DNA from: Ignavibacteria bacterium
Lineage (GTDB): Bacteria; Bacteroidota; Ignavibacteria; Ignavibacteriales; SURF-24
Direction of reading: 5' to 3'
NCBI GenBank assembly: GCA_025612245.1
Contig: JAAXKQ010000001.1
Span: 62,001 to 126,000, forward strand
DNA: 64,000 nucleotides
A program made the translations under genes and the position numbers. The number at the start of each line of letters is the position of its first letter. Positions within the stretch are counted from its first letter, which is position 1. The notes beneath the pieces are model-generated. The model was not told the origin of the DNA and did not search any database. It saw only the letters and a program-made list of their open reading frames with translations. This document shows positions 8,996-17,841 of the stretch, in pieces.

Positions 8996-9760
8996 ATGAT
9001 GAAAATTGGCTTAGTACAATACGATCCTGTCTGGGAAAACAAGCAGGAGAACATGATAAAGCTGGACAACCTGATCGGAAAAATCCAGGAAAACTATTCT
9101 CTTTTGATATTTCCTGAGATGACGCTGACGGCTTTTACAATGAATTCAGGGGAATTTGCCGAGGAAGAAGGTGGTCCGTCATGCCAGTATTTTGCAGGTA
9201 TTGCAAGAAAACTGAATACTGAAGTTATCGCGGGGTTCATTGAAAAATCCGGCTCAAAGATTTTTAACAGCCTGGTCCATTTTGACACGGGCGGAACTAT
9301 AAAAAGCAAGTACAGGAAGATCCATCCTTTTTCCTTTTCGGGTGAAAATGTGCACTATGAGAGGGGAGAAAAAACCATAATCTCTTCCTCAGGCGAGTGG
9401 AAGATCGGCCTGGCGATATGCTACGACCTGCGTTTTCCGGAACTCTTCCGTACATATGCAAAAGAGCGTGCCGAATTGATGGTTGTAATTGCAAACTGGC
9501 CCGTAAAGAGGATCGAGCACTGGAAAGCTCTCATTAAGGCAAGGGCAATTGAAAACCAGTGCTATATTGCCGCGGTTAACCGCGTGGGAAACGATCCAGG
9601 CAATGAATACAACGGCTTTAGCAGCATAATTTCCCCGCTTGGAGAGGAACTGGTAAGGCTGGTGGACAGTGAGGTTATTTCAGGAACGGAAATAAGTTTT
9701 GATGGACTTTTGGAAGTAAGGAAAAGGATGCCTTTTCTTAACGATATGCATTTGTTTTAA
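8996..9760 (+). CDS. Carbon-nitrogen hydrolase, omega-amidase-like (nitrilase superfamily)
   Basis: A 254-residue cytosolic amidase with the Glu-Lys-Cys catalytic triad: FPEMTLTAF (Glu, near residue 40), KYRKIHPF (Lys, near 107) and AICYDLRFPE (Cys, near 142). Later motifs ANWPVKRIEHW and ARAIENQCYIAAVNRVG match the YafV/NIT2 branch. These enzymes hydrolyse alpha-ketoglutaramate or alpha-ketosuccinamate, repairing products of glutamine transamination. Two adjacent ATG codons (8996 and 8999) are possible starts. The gene appears to be monocistronic. Confidence 0.85.
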   Translation: MMKIGLVQYDPVWENKQENMIKLDNLIGKIQENYSLLIFPEMTLTAFTMNSGEFAEEEGGPSCQYFAGIARKLNTEVIAGFIEKSGSKIFNSLVHFDTGGTIKSKYRKIHPFSFSGENVHYERGEKTIISSSGEWKIGLAICYDLRFPELFRTYAKERAELMVVIANWPVKRIEHWKALIKARAIENQCYIAAVNRVGNDPGNEYNGFSSIISPLGEELVRLVDSEVISGTEISFDGLLEVRKRMPFLNDMHLF

Positions 9761-9878
9761 GCAAAGTTTCACGTGCGGCTTGTCCGGGTGATTTATTTTT
9801 TAAAGTTATTTTTTCAACACAACAGGCTGATATTTTATTTAGTGTGGTTTATCAGCTGTTAAATAAAAGTATCAGGGA

Positions 9879-10076
9879 ATGGAAATGTCTTCAAAGAATT
9901 CAGCTTATGAGGGGTGGTCAATAAAAAAAGGGGATTACGTAAGAAAAGATCTTTCAAAACAGGATATGCTTTACAGAAGCAGGATGAGTAAGCTTACAAA
10001 GATAATTATCTCAGGGCTTGTACTCCTGGCAATCGTTCTTAGTATAGTTCTCAAAGAAAAAATGTCTCACTTCTAG
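9879..10076 (+). CDS. Small single-pass membrane protein, unknown function
   Basis: A 65-residue open frame with a basic, hydrophilic N-terminal half and one clear transmembrane helix (about residues 41-58, KIIISGLVLLAIVLSIVL) before a short charged tail. I do not recognise a family. A GGGA site precedes the ATG at 9879; the internal ATG at 9885 is equally plausible. It sits alone between the amidase gene and the convergent nucleoside operon. The sharp division into polar head and helix argues that it is a real gene rather than a chance frame. Confidence 0.5.
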   Translation: MEMSSKNSAYEGWSIKKGDYVRKDLSKQDMLYRSRMSKLTKIIISGLVLLAIVLSIVLKEKMSHF

Positions 10077-10104
10077 AGAAAATAAACATTTCTTAAGTTT
10101 ACGT

Positions 10105-10129
10105 CTGGTTGATTGACTCAATCAACCAG
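10105..10129. repeat. Perfect 12-bp inverted repeat at the punA stop codon
   Basis: CTGGTTGATTGA and TCAATCAACCAG are separated by one base. The right arm contains the punA stop codon (TGA on the minus strand). No T-run follows on the minus strand, so it is not a standard terminator. It may be an mRNA 3' end stabiliser or a dyad for a protein. Confidence 0.6.
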
Positions 10130-10942
10130 CGTAATAATCTTTTTTATCAGGCTTTCAAATGTGTGTTTTACCCTGTTTGCTGTTTCGGTTACCTCGGCAT
10201 GCGAAAGTTTTACGGGTGAAATTCCTGCCGCATAGTTGGTAATGCAGGTAATTGCAGCTACCTCCATGCCCAAATAAGATGCGTAGAGTGCTTCATGAAC
10301 CGTTGACATTCCGACAGCATCGCCGCCGAACCTGCCTATCATTTTGATTTCCGAAGGCGTTTCATAGCTGGGCCCTTTGACATACCAGTAGACACCTTCC
10401 CTGAGGCAGATGCCTTCGGACATGGCCGCCCTGCGGATCTTATCATTCAGTCCCGGCGAGGGGAATGAAAGGATTCTGTCCTTGGATTCGCGGGAAATTA
10501 TTCCTATCAGGTGGCTTAGCTCCTTTTTAATGTTGTATGCATTAAAAGATGCATTAAGCATCAGGTCGCCCGGGACAAATACCGGGTTAATTCCTCCCGC
10601 GGCATTTGTAAGGATAACTTTTCTGCAATTCGTCTTGTGAGCCAGGAAAACCGGAAGAACGCACTGGCTTAGTTTGTAGCCTTCGTAAAAGTGAATCCTC
10701 CCCTGAAAGAGCATGAGGTTTTTACCGGCATAATGAGCAAAATGAATTTTCCCCTCGTGGCCCTGCACCGTAGAAGGGGGATAGCCCGGCAGGGAAACAG
10801 TGCTGATTGTCTTTAATGTGTCGACACTGCCTGCAAATTCTCCCAGTCCGCTTCCCAGTATCAAAGCCACGTCAGGCGTAAATGGAGCCTGGTCTTTTAG
10901 AGCGGCAACAAGGTCGTGATATTTGTTGTTTAGGTTTATCAT
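10118..10942 (-). CDS. punA: Purine nucleoside phosphorylase
   Basis: A 274-residue trimeric-type PNP. Visible motifs are LILGSGLGEFA (phosphate loop), VQGHEGKIHFA, LTNAAGGINP, the active-site region VYWYVKGPSYETPSEI, and GGDAVGMSTVHEA with the Met and His of the nucleoside site. It cleaves inosine and guanosine to base and ribose-1-phosphate. I chose the ATG at 10942, 13 bases after the nupC stop; a GTG at 10972 would add ten residues and overlap nupC. It is the last gene of a cdd-tdk-nupC-punA operon, giving uptake and breakdown or salvage of nucleosides in one unit. Confidence 0.92.
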   Translation of the reverse strand: MINLNNKYHDLVAALKDQAPFTPDVALILGSGLGEFAGSVDTLKTISTVSLPGYPPSTVQGHEGKIHFAHYAGKNLMLFQGRIHFYEGYKLSQCVLPVFLAHKTNCRKVILTNAAGGINPVFVPGDLMLNASFNAYNIKKELSHLIGIISRESKDRILSFPSPGLNDKIRRAAMSEGICLREGVYWYVKGPSYETPSEIKMIGRFGGDAVGMSTVHEALYASYLGMEVAAITCITNYAAGISPVKLSHAEVTETANRVKHTFESLIKKIITLVD

Positions 10943-10955
10943 ACTAAAAAAATAA

Positions 10956-12311
10956 TTATTGAAAGAATACACCGCCTAAGGTAGCCGTCATAAGTGTAGC
11001 AAGAGCTCCCCCGATAACGGCTTTTATTCCAAGCCTTGCAATGTCGCTTCTCCTGTTTGGAGCCAGCGGGCTGATGCCGCCGATCTGAATTGCAATTGAG
11101 CTGAAGTTTGCAAAACCGCAGAGTGCATATGTTGCCATTAAAATTGCTTTTGGATCTGTCAGCTGCCCTAATTCAATCATTTTTGTCATATCGAGGTAAG
11201 CTACAAACTCGTTAAGTACAAGCTTAGTACCTATTAGGCTTCCGAACTGCAGGGCGGAATTATACGGAACGCCAATTGCCATTGCCAGATACTGCAGCGC
11301 TAGTCCAAGTATAAGCTGCAGATTCAGGGGCTGGTGGAAGTTTGCCATGAGTATCTTGTTAAGCCCTGTTACATCTCCCAGGGCCTGGAAGAGGTAGTTG
11401 ACAAGCGCAATTAAAGCTATAAAAGCGATCAGCATGCCTCCGACGTTCAATGCAAGCATTAGGCCGTCGGAGGCACCTGCGGCAGCGGCCTCAACGAAAT
11501 TTGACGCATTTTTTTCAACCGGGACTTTAACCGACCCTTTGGTTTCAGATTCCTCTGTCTCGGGATAGATTATTTTTGACAAGAGCAAGCCCGCCGGGGC
11601 AGCCATGGTGCTTGCGCCCAGAAGGTGTGTTGCAAAAAGGATCTGTGCCTGCTGCAGCGGTACGTGCATAACCTGCGAATAGGTCTGACCCAGAATCTGC
11701 ACGTACGCAGCCATTACACCGCCAGCAATTGTTGCCATGCCTCCCACCATTATTGTCAGGAGTTCGCTTTGAGTCATTCCCTTTATGTAAGGCTTTATCA
11801 TGAGAGGCGCTTCGGTTTGGCCCACAAAAATGTTGGCCGTATTGGAAAGGGATTCAGCTCCGCTGGTTCCCATTACCTTTGCCATGACCCAGGCCATTAC
11901 CTGTACGATTTTCTGCATTACCCCAAGGTAGTAAAGAAGCGACATCAGGCTCGCAAAAAATATGATTGTCGGCAGCACCTGAAAAGCAAATACCATTCCT
12001 ATGCTTCCCTGGTTGCCGGGGCTCAAGGCCAAAGGACCGAAAACGAATTTTGCACCTTCGGAGGTAAAACCCAGTATCAGTACAAAGCCGTAGCCTACAC
12101 CTTCCAGGAATCTTTTGGGCCAGGCAAACGGGGCAAAATAGCTTCCCAACAGGTCCCCTTTGAGCACAAAGATTGCAAACAGTATCTGAAGTATTAAGCC
12201 GCTGATTACAAGCCGCCAGTTTATTTTGCGCTTGTTATTCGAAAAAAGAAATGCTATTCCAATTATTGCTAAAAGGCCAAGTATTCCTTGAAGTATTGAA
12301 ACTATAAACAT
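10956..12311 (-). CDS. Concentrative nucleoside transporter (NupC/CNT family)
   Basis: A 451-residue inner-membrane protein with about ten to twelve hydrophobic segments. It carries CNT signatures: FVGQTEAPLMIKPYI (near residue 165), SAGAESLSNTANIF-like GAESLSNTANIFVG, and in the second half LTYALCGFANFSSIAIQIGG-like segments where the family has the nucleoside-binding GFAN. CNT transporters import nucleosides with sodium or protons. A conserved insert of about 40 residues in the middle (ETEESETKGS) is charged and probably cytoplasmic. It lies 18 bases downstream of tdk and 13 bases upstream of punA in the same operon. Confidence 0.93.
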   Translation of the reverse strand: MFIVSILQGILGLLAIIGIAFLFSNNKRKINWRLVISGLILQILFAIFVLKGDLLGSYFAPFAWPKRFLEGVGYGFVLILGFTSEGAKFVFGPLALSPGNQGSIGMVFAFQVLPTIIFFASLMSLLYYLGVMQKIVQVMAWVMAKVMGTSGAESLSNTANIFVGQTEAPLMIKPYIKGMTQSELLTIMVGGMATIAGGVMAAYVQILGQTYSQVMHVPLQQAQILFATHLLGASTMAAPAGLLLSKIIYPETEESETKGSVKVPVEKNASNFVEAAAAGASDGLMLALNVGGMLIAFIALIALVNYLFQALGDVTGLNKILMANFHQPLNLQLILGLALQYLAMAIGVPYNSALQFGSLIGTKLVLNEFVAYLDMTKMIELGQLTDPKAILMATYALCGFANFSSIAIQIGGISPLAPNRRSDIARLGIKAVIGGALATLMTATLGGVFFQ

Positions 12312-12329
12312 CTTATACCTGCTTAATGA

Positions 12330-12902
12330 TCAATCGGGAATATAATGACATTTTCGGCAGCGGGCCTCGTATGAGTCTGCAGCCCCAACTATAACTCTCT
12401 CATCTGAATGGATTGTTCGCTGTGTCCTGTCGGCAGGATTACCGCAGACAACGCAGATGGCGAGGGTTTTTGTTATATATTCAGCTATTGCCAGGAGCTG
12501 GGGCATAGGTTCGAACGGTTTACTCCTGTAATCCAGATCCAGTCCTGCCACAACTACACGTTTACCCTGGTCGGCCAGTGTATTGCATACGTCCACAAGA
12601 TCATTTGAGAAAAACTGGGCTTCGTCTATTCCAATTACCTGTGCGTCTTCTGAGAGCTTCAGTATTTCCTGCGGATTATCGATCAGCAAGGATGGAAGCG
12701 ACTGCTCGCTGTGCGAAACAATATCGGTTTCTGAATATCTTGTATCTATACGTGGTTTGAATATCTTTACATTTTGTTTTGCTATTTTAGCTCTTCTCAG
12801 GCGCCTTATGAGTTCCTCGGTTTTCCCGCTGAACATGCAGCCCGCAATAACTTCAATCCAGCCCGTTCCTTTGGGTGTAGAATGCGGAGTAAATTCCATC
12901 AT
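12330..12902 (-). CDS. tdk: Thymidine kinase (type II)
   Basis: A 190-residue enzyme with the P-loop [14 protein letters not shown], the catalytic-site motif IGIDEAQFF (near residue 92), the lasso-domain cysteines in [13 protein letters not shown], and a final CRKCHYIPD. The four cysteines form the structural zinc site. It phosphorylates thymidine with ATP. The start could be either of two adjacent ATG codons. In the operon it works with the nucleoside transporter and cytidine deaminase to route imported pyrimidine nucleosides to dTMP. Confidence 0.96.
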   Translation of the reverse strand: MMEFTPHSTPKGTGWIEVIAGCMFSGKTEELIRRLRRAKIAKQNVKIFKPRIDTRYSETDIVSHSEQSLPSLLIDNPQEILKLSEDAQVIGIDEAQFFSNDLVDVCNTLADQGKRVVVAGLDLDYRSKPFEPMPQLLAIAEYITKTLAICVVCGNPADRTQRTIHSDERVIVGAADSYEARCRKCHYIPD

Positions 12903-12934
12903 GTATTTAACAGCCTCTGACTTTTTTAGAATTT

Positions 12935-13339
12935 TTACTTATTTGCGCTTGAAAGGTCATCATCCTTAAAAGCATACGGAAGAAGTTCATCCAGCTTTTT
13001 TACGTCAATTTCATTCTTATGGTTAATCATAATAACGTCTATATTTCCGCAAAGGTCTGAAAGCACCTGCCTGCATGCGCCGCATGGAGGGCAGAAGCCA
13101 GGGGCATCGCTTGCAATTGCAATGGCCTTAAAGGACCTTTCACCTTCAGAGATTGCCTTAAAGACTGCCGTCCTCTCGGCACAGATGGTCAGCCCATATG
13201 AAGAGGTTTCAATGTTTCCGCCCAGGTAGACATTGCCATTTTCGCAAAGCAAAGCTGCTCCTACGTGGAACTTTGAATAAGTGGGCAGAGCCCTGCTTTT
13301 TGCCTCTACCGCTTTTTCTGCTAATAATTTAGGATCCAT
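12935..13339 (-). CDS. cdd: Cytidine deaminase
   Basis: A 134-residue homotetrameric-type cytidine deaminase. The zinc/catalytic motif [10 protein letters not shown] supplies Cys and Glu (near residues 52-54), and [10 protein letters not shown] supplies the two further zinc cysteines. The substrate site [10 protein letters not shown] precedes them. It converts cytidine and deoxycytidine to uridine and deoxyuridine. It is the first gene of the minus-strand nucleoside operon, 32 bases ahead of tdk, so a promoter should lie in the 180-base AT-rich spacer to its right. Confidence 0.95.
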   Translation of the reverse strand: MDPKLLAEKAVEAKSRALPTYSKFHVGAALLCENGNVYLGGNIETSSYGLTICAERTAVFKAISEGERSFKAIAIASDAPGFCPPCGACRQVLSDLCGNIDVIMINHKNEIDVKKLDELLPYAFKDDDLSSANK

Positions 13340-13520
13340 TAACTTCTCTAATTATTTATCCAAAAATAAGGCATTATTATAATAAATCCACGCGTTAACT
13401 GCAAAATCAGTATAAAATAATTTCATCTGGTTTTATCGCTGAAAAATGCCCGTCGGGGGGAAATCGGCTTCTCCAGGGGGCATTTTTCACTGAAGTGCAA
13501 ATTCTGAGGAGAAAAAGGTA

Positions 13521-16256
13521 TTACCTTACGAGGTTCATTTTTCTTGTCTGCCTGTATTGCCCCGCGTTCAGTTCATAAATATAAATTCCGCTCGGCAGGT
13601 TCTGGGCATCAAAGTTTACTTCAAAGCTGCCGGCAGGTTTTTCTTCATTTACCAACGAGGCAATCCTGCGGCCTAAAATGTCGTATACATTTAGCTTTAC
13701 AAACGATCTTTCTGCCAGGCTGAACTTTATTTTTGTGGCCGGATTGAAAGGATTTGGATAGTTTTGCTCCAGGTGAAATTTTATACTTTTCTCATTTTGG
13801 TCTGCAACATCTGTTCCAAGGCTTAGGTTGTCGGCTGTAATTTTGTAAGAGCTGTCGGGATAAGCCTTCAGCTGCACAAAGAGCCTGCTGCCTGTAGCGT
13901 CGAAAAAGAAGCCTTCAGTGCTGCTGCTGCGCAAATCAGCGAGCGATTTATTACTCTGAAGTGCTCTTGCGTTAAGATGGACAGATTCTGGTCCCGAGGA
14001 AACCAGGTGTATTTCAGCTATAAAAGTCCTGAACGGGGGCTTACCGGAATAGGTGCCTGAAGAGGGGCCGATTGAAACCTCAATGTTGTTGGCTTCATGA
14101 TTTGAGTAAGCCTTCTGTGAGAAAACCGTTTCAGAGAACTCACCTTTCTGGTATTTAAGCGTCTTTCCGTCATCTTCATAGAGCCTGAACTCACCCCCGG
14201 TTAATGAAGGGTATACGTTAAAGAACAAAGTATCGCCGGGGGCGAATTCCGTATTCCTGCGCAGGGGCTGCATTGGAATTATGCTTCCGCTTTTTACAAA
14301 TACTGGCATTTTCTCCAGTGGCGTTGCTATTATGACTTCCTGATTTCCCGTATAGACACGATCGTCCCAGAAATCGACCCAGGATCCCTCGGGAAGATAG
14401 ACCTTTTGGGATGCCATTCCTGAAACTGTCACGGGGGAGACCAGTATGGAACTTCCGAACATGTAAGATGAAACCAGGTTATACAGCCTTGGGTCGTTGG
14501 GATAATCCAGTAAAAGCGGGCGAGCAATGGGCATGCCGGTTTTGAAGTTTTCATGCGCCATGGTATAGATATAAGGGATGAGGCGGAACCTGATCTGAAT
14601 GAATTTTCTGCTGATTGATTCGGTTTCTGCTCCAAAGACCCAGGGCTCAGTGTCCTGTCCGGTTCCGTGCGCCCTGCAGACGGGGGAGAATGCTCCAAAC
14701 TGCATCCACCTGGCATAAAGTTCAGGCGTCGTAAAGCCCGCCGTAAAGCCTCCGATATCGGAGTTGTGGTAGCCAAAGCCCGAAAGTCCCATGTTGAGCA
14801 TCAAGGGAATCTGCACCTGAAGGCCACCGAAGCTTCTGCCCACGTCACCCGACCATGTGATGACCGAATACCTTTGAATTCCGGCGTAACCCGAGCGTGT
14901 CAGGTTTACCAGGCGTTCACCGGGGCGGAAGCTGCTGAAGCCCTCGAAGATTGTCTTTGCCCAGAGGAGGTTATAAATATTATGCACCTTGTTCGCACCG
15001 CCAAGGTAATACTGCATTGCCGTGTTATCCCTTTCGGGCTCTCCAAGGTCCGTCCAGATTCCTGCCATCTGGCTTCCCATGAACGGGGGATGCAGGTTCC
15101 ACCACCACTTCTGAACCTGAGGGCTGGTAAGGTCGAGCAGGGCAGCATTGCAGCCGCAAGACCACCAACCGGAGAAAACGTAAGGGGCTCCCTGGCTGTT
15201 TTTGGCAAAGTACCCTTGCGATGCGGCAACACTGAAATTCGGAGAGCTTTCGGTAACGTATGGCTCAGTAATTACAATGGTCTTGACGCCCTGCGAAAGA
15301 AAATCGCTCATCATACCGAAGGGATCCTTCCACTGCGATAAGTTCCAGCTGAGGTCTCCCATGTTCTTAAACCAGTAAAGATCTAGCACTATGGCCTCCA
15401 GCGGCAGATTTTTCTGCTGCATGGTTTGTACCATAGCCCGGGCTTCATCTTCGTTCCTGTAGCCAAATTTCGACTGTATGAAGCCAAATGCCCACCTGGG
15501 AGGAAGGGGCTGGCGCCCTGTAAGCCAGGTGTATTCCTCCAGGTGCCCTGCAATTCCCTCATTGGAAATGATGTAATAGGAGAGTTCGCCGTCTGAAGCC
15601 CTGTAGGAAAGCGTCCTGGAATTATTCTGCCCGAAATTCCAGTATCCCGGGTAGGTGTTTTCAAAGTATATTGAGTAGCCGCTGGATGAAATTACATAGG
15701 GCACGTTGATCATCATCTGGTCAACTGCTGAATTATAGCCTCCAACCTGCGTATTAAAGCTTGAAAATGCCTGCCCCTGCTTATCCAGACTTGAACCTCT
15801 TTCTCCCGTGCCGTAGAAATGCTCGTCCTGCTGCATCTGAAATTCGACGCTTCTCTGGCTGCCCGCTGCAGAAAAGCCGCCTCTATCCTTGAGGATTAGT
15901 TTACCCTGAGCGTTGTAGTAAGAGAGCCTTAAGGGATATTTTGAGCAGACGACCTTTAGCCGGGCCGATGAAATTTCCAGAGAGGAGTCGGTTTCTTTTA
16001 CATTTAGCGGTACAGTTTCCGACGTATCCTGCACAACGGTCAAAGAAGAATCGAATTTTGTGCCGTAAGACGGAATGAAATCTACTTTTACTATTTCCGG
16101 ACGGAAGAATGTAAGACGGATCGAGGTTACTCCGGCATTAAGGACTATTGCCTTTCCGTTTATTGAATAAGAGGTGAAATTCCCGGTATACACCTGTGCG
16201 CAGAGCACAATCGGGAAGAACATTACGGCAAGGGAAATTCTTTTTAGTATTTTCAT
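13521..16256 (-). CDS. Secreted glycoside hydrolase family 31 enzyme with T9SS sorting domain
   Basis: A 911-residue exported enzyme. A signal peptide (1-20) is followed by a beta-sandwich N-domain, then a GH31 (beta/alpha)8 barrel (about 245-590) with nucleophile motif GIWTDLGEPE (Asp near 403) and acid/base motif WSGD (Asp near 471). C-terminal beta domains follow, and residues about 825-911 form a type IX sorting domain with QNYPNPFNP and a final KMNLVR. GH31 includes alpha-glucosidases, alpha-xylosidases and alpha-transglucosylases. The LGEP variant of the nucleophile loop, where classical alpha-glucosidases have MNEP, is one I associate with bacterial transglucosylases, so transfer activity is possible. 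It likely acts on alpha-glucans at the cell surface. Confidence 0.88.
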   Translation of the reverse strand: MKILKRISLAVMFFPIVLCAQVYTGNFTSYSINGKAIVLNAGVTSIRLTFFRPEIVKVDFIPSYGTKFDSSLTVVQDTSETVPLNVKETDSSLEISSARLKVVCSKYPLRLSYYNAQGKLILKDRGGFSAAGSQRSVEFQMQQDEHFYGTGERGSSLDKQGQAFSSFNTQVGGYNSAVDQMMINVPYVISSSGYSIYFENTYPGYWNFGQNNSRTLSYRASDGELSYYIISNEGIAGHLEEYTWLTGRQPLPPRWAFGFIQSKFGYRNEDEARAMVQTMQQKNLPLEAIVLDLYWFKNMGDLSWNLSQWKDPFGMMSDFLSQGVKTIVITEPYVTESSPNFSVAASQGYFAKNSQGAPYVFSGWWSCGCNAALLDLTSPQVQKWWWNLHPPFMGSQMAGIWTDLGEPERDNTAMQYYLGGANKVHNIYNLLWAKTIFEGFSSFRPGERLVNLTRSGYAGIQRYSVITWSGDVGRSFGGLQVQIPLMLNMGLSGFGYHNSDIGGFTAGFTTPELYARWMQFGAFSPVCRAHGTGQDTEPWVFGAETESISRKFIQIRFRLIPYIYTMAHENFKTGMPIARPLLLDYPNDPRLYNLVSSYMFGSSILVSPVTVSGMASQKVYLPEGSWVDFWDDRVYTGNQEVIIATPLEKMPVFVKSGSIIPMQPLRRNTEFAPGDTLFFNVYPSLTGGEFRLYEDDGKTLKYQKGEFSETVFSQKAYSNHEANNIEVSIGPSSGTYSGKPPFRTFIAEIHLVSSGPESVHLNARALQSNKSLADLRSSSTEGFFFDATGSRLFVQLKAYPDSSYKITADNLSLGTDVADQNEKSIKFHLEQNYPNPFNPATKIKFSLAERSFVKLNVYDILGRRIASLVNEEKPAGSFEVNFDAQNLPSGIYIYELNAGQYRQTRKMNLVR

Positions 16257-16570
16257 AATGAAAATAAAATAAAAAAAGATTAAAGAGCAATCGACTAAAA
16301 GAAATCCCTTATCTGTAATTCGGGACCTCTAAGCTAAGTTCAAATGCAGGAGAAAGATTTCATTCTCCCATGAGAGGAATGCCCGGAGGGCCTGAAGGAG
16401 GGGCAAATGGCGTGGAAAAAGATTCTGACGGGCCCTTTGTGGCCCCGGGTATATTTGACGATGATTTTTAATCCCTGACAGAAAGAAGAACAAAGAACGC
16501 TGAATTAAGCGGGACCCTTGGAAGCCCCCAAAAAAAGCTTCCAGGTGGTTCCGCTTTTTCAGTTTAATTA
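16257..16570. other. Intergenic spacer, 314 bases, with a hairpin
   Basis: No coding frame is convincing here. A long imperfect inverted repeat at about 16504-16556 pairs AGCGGGACC..TTGGAAGC with GCTTCCA..GGTTCCGCTT around an A-rich loop. It lies just after the amidase stop on the minus strand and may act as its terminator, although the T-run is on the plus-strand side. The part next to the GH31 start is AT-rich and probably holds its promoter. Confidence 0.5.
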
Positions 16571-17176
16571 TTATTTGCCGTACTTGTCTTTCAGTACTTC
16601 TTTAACCATTTTTATTAAAGAGCCGTCCTGAAGGTATTTATAAAGGTCCTTTCCCGGGCAGAGCGTTTCAGCGTAATCCTTGTGGCCTTTGATGGTCTCG
16701 GGTGAAATCTGATATTTGTTGCAGCAGTATGCAAGCAGGTTTACAAGCGAGTTTAACTGTTCTTTTGTTACTTTCTGTTCCTCAAAGTTGCCCAGCAGAG
16801 TAACCAGCAGGTGTCCAGTAGGGTCGTAAGTAGTATTTGTTTCTCCTGCAGTAAAGACGTTGCGCCCTTCGAAAATTACGCCGTGAGCATCAATCATGAA
16901 GTGGTACGGTATATCGGCCCAGTTCCTGTCTTTTCCCATTCCCCAGACCTGAGTTTTCTTTATCTTTTCAGCGCTGTTGCTGTCTGGGCTGAAGAATTCT
17001 CCTTCGTGGTGAATAGTAATCCTTTGAGGAACCTGCGGCTTAAATGGTTTAGGGTCAAGTGCTTTCCAGGAAGAGCGGGGGAGTATTGTCACATCCTCTC
17101 CGGCCGATTTTGCCGAAGAAGCACATCCGGCGATAAAAACGAAAAATAAAGGCAGTAATAAAAGTAATTTTTTCAT
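16571..17176 (-). CDS. N-acetylmuramoyl-L-alanine amidase, PGRP-type lipoprotein
   Basis: A 201-residue lipoprotein from the ATG at 17176; a TTG at 17209 would add eleven residues. The signal peptide ends in a lipobox FIAGC (Cys near residue 17). The mature part is an Amidase_2/PGRP domain: RSSWKA, ITIHHEG (first zinc His), YHFMIDAHGVIFEGR, and GHKDYAETLCPGKDLY with the second zinc His and the Cys ligand. Such enzymes cut the amide bond between muramic acid and the stem peptide. As a lipoprotein it probably sits in the outer membrane facing the periplasm and serves peptidoglycan turnover or recycling. Confidence 0.87.
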   Translation of the reverse strand: MKKLLLLLPLFFVFIAGCASSAKSAGEDVTILPRSSWKALDPKPFKPQVPQRITIHHEGEFFSPDSNSAEKIKKTQVWGMGKDRNWADIPYHFMIDAHGVIFEGRNVFTAGETNTTYDPTGHLLVTLLGNFEEQKVTKEQLNSLVNLLAYCCNKYQISPETIKGHKDYAETLCPGKDLYKYLQDGSLIKMVKEVLKDKYGK

Positions 17177-17307
17177 GAGGATAAGTCCATTTGTTATCTG
17201 TTTTTTCAAGGCCCTAACATATAAAAAAAACGAATCAGTTCAAAGGCCGCCAGGACGGTGTTGTTGAGGATTTCTTCGAGGCTTCCCGGTATTTCACTAT
17301 CCATCTA

Positions 17308-17799
17308 TCACCTGTGTTTACCCATCAGGCTTTGAACATTAAAACCCTTAACGGGCATCCTGAGGCTTAGGACCGGGCAGGGCGCTTTCCTTACCACCTT
17401 TTCTGCCGTACTGCCAAAGAGTATCTGCTCGACGCCCGAATGTCCGTGAGAAGCAATTATTATCAGGTCGGCGTCAATTTCAGAGGCCGTTTCGTTGATC
17501 TCGACAAAAGGTTTGCCGGTTTTGATTATGGTTTCAAAGCCGAGTCCTTCCGGGATCTCTTTTCTTGCCAGGTTCTCCAGCTCTTCTTTTGCCTTTGAAT
17601 TGACCTCAAGCTCAACGGATGGAAGGGCCACCTGTCCCATACTGAAATCTGCCGGATAGATAACGGGTTCAATTACATAAATCAGGTACAGTTTTCCGGC
17701 ATAACTTTGCCGGGCGAATTGAACTGCGTAGTGAAGTGCATTTTTGGAGAATTCCGAGAAATCAACGGGTACAAGAATCTTATCGATCAGTGTTCCCAT
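17308..17799 (-). CDS. Universal stress protein (UspA family)
   Basis: A 163-residue single Usp domain. It begins with KILVPVDFSEFSKNAL, which carries the ATP-contacting Asp. Near the C-terminus it has ASHGHSGVEQILFGSTAEKVVRKAPCPVL, the G-2x-G-9x-G(S/T) nucleotide-binding motif, so it should be an ATP-binding type. It is expressed from an ATG preceded by AGGAGG. It follows the cyclic-nucleotide-binding gene by 42 bases on the same strand, a pairing that fits a shared stress-response role. Confidence 0.92.
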   Translation of the reverse strand: MGTLIDKILVPVDFSEFSKNALHYAVQFARQSYAGKLYLIYVIEPVIYPADFSMGQVALPSVELEVNSKAKEELENLARKEIPEGLGFETIIKTGKPFVEINETASEIDADLIIIASHGHSGVEQILFGSTAEKVVRKAPCPVLSLRMPVKGFNVQSLMGKHR

Positions 17800-17841
17800 A
17801 ACGGCGCCTCCTCTTTCTCTTCTTTTGTTGGTAGAATCCTT

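Noticed and set aside
14667-15341. A 224-codon open frame antisense to the GH31 gene
   Set aside because: The opposite strand encodes conserved GH31 catalytic motifs. The antisense product has no ribosome site, signal or family.
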